The translations under genes were made by a program, and so were the position numbers. Of a stretch of 16,469 nt of DNA, positions 16,001-16,469 are shown piece by piece. Positions within the stretch are counted from its first letter, which is position 1. Each line of letters starts with the position of its first letter. Source of the stretch: an uncultured Akkermansia sp. (GTDB lineage: Bacteria > Verrucomicrobiota > Verrucomicrobiia > Verrucomicrobiales > Akkermansiaceae); contig CAJGCV010000044.1 of NCBI GenBank assembly GCA_904501915.1, positions 1-16,469 on the forward strand. Direction: 5' to 3'. The notes below the pieces were generated by a model, which saw only the letters and a program-made list of their open reading frames with translations, had not been told where the DNA came from and ran no database searches.

Positions 16001-16225
16001 TACATCCACGACGTGAAGCGCGACGTACCCGAAGTGACCGCCTCAAATGGCCGCCGTTCCATCACAGGCGAAGGCTGCATGCCCGGCCGTGGAGCCGTGC
16101 AGATTAAGGCAGGTGCCAACTGGCAGCTCTCTGAGACGCTGGACATCTTTGCCGGTTACTCCGCAGAGATTCGCGACAACGCCACCGAGCACAACGCCAA
16201 CCTCGGCATGGGTCTTACCTTCTGA
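10025..16225 (+). CDS. Large autotransporter (type Va-like) with repetitive beta-helical passenger and C-terminal outer-membrane barrel
   Basis: This 2066-aa protein has three parts. A signal peptide (residues 1-27, MKLHLNLTLRR-hydrophobic core-TTQA) leads to the periplasm. The passenger (about 28-1760) is rich in G, T, S, N and A and poor in C. Residues ~40-490 are built from short G-T-L-x-V-x-G rungs; ~490-1020 from T-x-I-x-GSL-T-x-x-x-T-x-I rungs; ~1090-1590 is more varied and acidic. A VGSSPGQFT motif at 1591 resembles passenger-associated transport repeats. The C-terminal ~279 residues (TRTWGSAI from 1788) form an autotransporter beta-barrel with alternating aromatic/polar strands, ending in the expected terminal phenylalanine (MGLTF). 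The passenger should be exposed at or released from the surface; adhesion is plausible but unproven, and I see no protease or other catalytic motif. The ATG at 10025 is chosen because upstream in-frame codons would disrupt the signal peptide. It is flanked by terminators, so it is probably monocistronic. Confidence 0.9.
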   Translation: MKLHLNLTLRRAVLAAMALVAVHTTQAQDVVPGTPTIAGPSTLTGNITWTGIVNFGDSTKKEDCTLQDGTFHATNSIYIGGKGYGTNATYGNNGTLTVDATATLSATNSINVGNTEVTQENGEGIVGTLIVDGGKVTSQEITVGVNKGSGYIEVSGGGKISATDALKMGYYNSDISGSNYISIDGAGSSLTVGEAGGNNDFTSIGAYTNGSISISYGASATFYDQTIIGENANSSGDVTVTNQGLFPGADPEATASSTLILGTKTVLGLNAGAEGFIYVDGSKVTGTEMVVGSAGEGALISNGGSTIDLKTLFLGQQAGSTGALTLSTGDKMTISNALTIGNAGTGIAYITGAELKITKNLIIGNTGTGSLETSGDSAITVGENIVLGSGAGGSGTLIIDTGSTITATKDIFVGNNKGTSSGTVTNAGELTAANAYIMGTDSSIANSGAMEVRDTTIYLGSLTTEADAETTIGGKLEVAGGTVTNDGTLTAGNTSLTNATLITGVGSTTDIKGNLGIFGGTTTLSGRTTVTGDTAITALGTLTTTAGSKLAIGGGMLLMDSTATIGGSLSVGNTSIINSTLSTSEDTVINGTLTATESTVMIDGSLTANDTKITGSTLSTNEGDTTINGSLTATESTVMINGALNISGDTTLADTIQVSAESATIGGKLDITNTAVMISNALQVTGDTSFSNSSLSATDATFGGSLNISDESTVTIDGSLTANDTKITGSTLSTNEGDTTINGSLTATESTVMIDGALNISGDTTLADNIQVSAESATIGGKLDITNTAVMIDNALQVTGDTTFSKSTLTTQAATLNGALNISDKSTLTLSGNLTAGDTTIADSELSTIGGNATIDGSLDITNSTFNIDGSIKAGSTSLTSAYLSSLSDTTIDSTLDITNSGVSVGGNLTAGDTTLSGENSSLSTAIGSTNTIDKLTINAGYVEINGSTTAGDTKLAGTSSMLYIYTGSLTTATTVNQGTINNAGTWTIGGETTSTQGAITNTGSMKVADKLYSNTITGTGTISVADNAAWYMYGNTEQTTVDNAGNIYVGYNGHLQADSLTGTGTTTIQVNNAIASTTAGSAVIALTNPIPETDPETDLKVDPIKVEINLAHAASLVGKTVNFLSVGGALVGLEQDNITSTEDTGWTDDWKTDASKSYYSIVSGDTVTKLEFTASTGSAENLTTITGMTFNRFAESQKVDMNLTVPGTYQLTEIEVTTEIKVAKESTVTGVDPTVPEPIVSAGDAVQAITITKTKDDVTSDGNKKEVSVVFSKNVETTTGTAPTVKTTAITQNTTTKDADGNVTGNDSQLLDVSGLTMVFDGTSSHKGNGNGTSKAEMGFKGNPDKTELGEVTIDGVTAKLEQVDIIEVKADSNVEVKDVDMASTHALTIEKGSVVTFDNVDIQIGGATDTSIVQTVNVIQYNEDGTIKTDDNGKPITEEHVMESASHLTTSTVIESATIKLLGNTKLTFEEIQFDDKGEVDPDLHGTTTITGSTVEISGTAALGANSTEATGNEAAKNMQTISITDNSEVTITGEGTLTNATLDGGSLLLVQNEAAGGVENVVVSNGSHLKGKGNLKKVHVDKDSTFTVGSSPGQFTAADLTVDGVTNFYFITDSKEWDSKKPEEFTGTEATDYDLANGTGNWGAISQLWVDGPVSLNGEVRFTYQKWDPTTQSFVNLTAEETQAAREELGEYFTEGTKVNFVIGNTDQLTLGNGFWINEDTLPVLADGLEWDVTSLFSSEHTATVTYAMIGDPNRIANTLLSAGSTVLDFGRLGEAQAILREKGTTRTWGSAIANFDSIDSKDGATGYDYNAWGGAVGVDHAFTDRTVVGIALGRTYGENEAKEGMGNYEGGSIDQDATMVGLYGTHKFKTKGIMNDVKFSAFAAYGWFENESTRDSLKNNRTAEASWDSNAWVLSASLSRDITTDNDIVCSTYVGVEYTKATMDDFEESNGKSTARYTADEDYSNLAVKVGMTVSKSFGGFTPYVGIAYIHDVKRDVPEVTASNGRRSITGEGCMPGRGAVQIKAGANWQLSETLDIFAGYSAEIRDNATEHNANLGMGLTF
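11816..12087 (+). repeat. Internal duplication in the autotransporter passenger, copy 1
   Basis: These 272 bp recur 342 bp downstream (12158-12429) with only seven differences by my count: two silent, the rest giving four amino-acid changes (M/T, N/D, T/N, S/D). The 342-bp period equals 114 codons, so recombination between copies would keep the frame. The repeated protein reads T-V-M-I-D-G-S-L-T-A-N-D-T-K-I-T-G and onward. Confidence 0.92.
12158..12429 (+). repeat. Internal duplication in the autotransporter passenger, copy 2
   Basis: This is the second copy of the 272-bp unit, about 97% identical to 11816-12087. The 70 bp between the copies encodes the same kind of rung in diverged form. 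A shorter motif, CTGACAGCAACAGAAAGCAC, is present three times in all (starting at 11801 and once inside each copy). Confidence 0.92.
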
Positions 16226-16240
16226 TATAAGCATCCCCTC

Positions 16241-16281
16241 AAAAAATCCCGCATCCCCACTAAGGGGTGCGGGATTTTTTT
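16241..16281 (+). terminator. Strong intrinsic terminator after the autotransporter
   Basis: AAAAAATCCCGCATCCCC (16241-16258) pairs with GGGGTGCGGGATTTTTT (16264-16280), with a one-base bulge and a 5-nt loop, followed by a run of seven Ts (16275-16281). The A-run on the other side would let it work in both directions. It starts 16 bp after the stop codon. Confidence 0.92.
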
Positions 16282-16391
16282 ACATCGGCAACGCCGATGT
16301 ATTTCATGCGGCTTTGCCGCATTTCATACCGCAGTTCCTGCGGTATTTCGTGCACCGAAGGTGCAATTCATTGAGCCCCGCAAAGCGGGGC
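16282..16391 (+). repeat. Hairpin array C (five hairpins, ATTTCAT-type spacers)
   Basis: There are five perfect hairpins, all with 3-nt loops: 16282-16300 (ACATCGGC/AAC/GCCGATGT), 16308-16320 (GCGGC/TTT/GCCGC), 16328-16344 (ACCGCAG/TTC/CTGCGGT), 16352-16364 (GCACC/GAA/GGTGC) and 16375-16391 (GCCCCGC/AAA/GCGGGGC). The spacers are ATTTCAT, ATTTCAT, ATTTCGT and AATTCAT (the last with three extra bases). The architecture matches arrays A and B, but every stem sequence differs. It begins right after the terminator and lies on the autotransporter's sense strand. Confidence 0.9.
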
Positions 16392-16469
16392 GACTGCTTC
16401 GCTGACCGAGGAATAAAAATAAACAATAATATAGAATATTAAGTTTAAGTGCTTATTGCTGTTTTTGAC

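Noticed and set aside
16047..16442. Plus-strand open frame overlapping the end of the autotransporter, terminator and array C
   Set aside because: It starts inside the barrel-coding region in another frame, then reads through a terminator and the hairpin array. No coding signal or domain is present.
16392..16469. Promoter or small RNA in the A+T-rich right edge
   Set aside because: TAATAT at 16427-16432 and a TTGAC at the very end of the window are suggestive, but no pair with proper spacing can be supported and the downstream gene is outside the window.

Overview
The window looks like chromosomal DNA from a GC-rich, Gram-negative, didermal bacterium. The best fit I can offer is a gut Verrucomicrobiota of the Akkermansia type. 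This is inferred from a very large autotransporter, an exported multidomain GH2 beta-galactosidase and the near absence of Shine-Dalgarno sequences, combined with sigma70-like (not Bacteroidetes-like) promoters. No ribosomal or other phylogenetic marker is present, so the assignment is tentative.

Layout. (1) 2-620, plus strand: the 3' end of azlC and complete azlD, an exporter pair for branched-chain amino acids. (2) 631-2254, plus strand: a near-consensus promoter, then a CCA-adding/poly(A) polymerase-type nucleotidyltransferase and a small TM2-domain membrane protein. (3) 2255-2745: a non-coding inverted-repeat element. Each end is a row of four tiny 3-nt-loop hairpins separated by the heptamer ATATCGT. 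(4) 5191-2749, minus strand: a three-gene operon of a polyprenyl-phosphate sugar transferase (exopolysaccharide or O-antigen initiation), the tRNA wobble methyltransferase TrmL and a small DEDD-type exonuclease. (5) 5311-9720, plus strand: a secreted 1469-aa GH2 beta-galactosidase with two C-terminal discoidin/CBM32-like domains, then a terminator. (6) 10025-16225, plus strand: a 2066-aa autotransporter with a repetitive passenger, including a nearly identical internal duplication, and a C-terminal 12-strand-type beta-barrel, then a strong terminator. (7) 16282-16391: a third hairpin array, with the related spacers ATTTCAT/ATTTCGT.

How the parts fit. Regions 4 to 6 centre on the cell envelope and glycan use: a glycan-building initiator, an exported beta-galactosidase with sugar-binding modules, and a large surface protein. 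The tRNA genes (cca, trmL) are housekeeping neighbours.

The most unusual feature is the family of hairpin arrays. All three lie just downstream of a gene, have the same orientation relative to that gene, always use 3-nt loops and 5-8 bp stems, and share a spacer consensus ATWTCRT while the stem sequences vary with compensating changes. I do not recognise a named family for them. Second come three promoters whose -10 boxes lie only 9-14 nt from the start codon, which implies nearly leaderless mRNAs.
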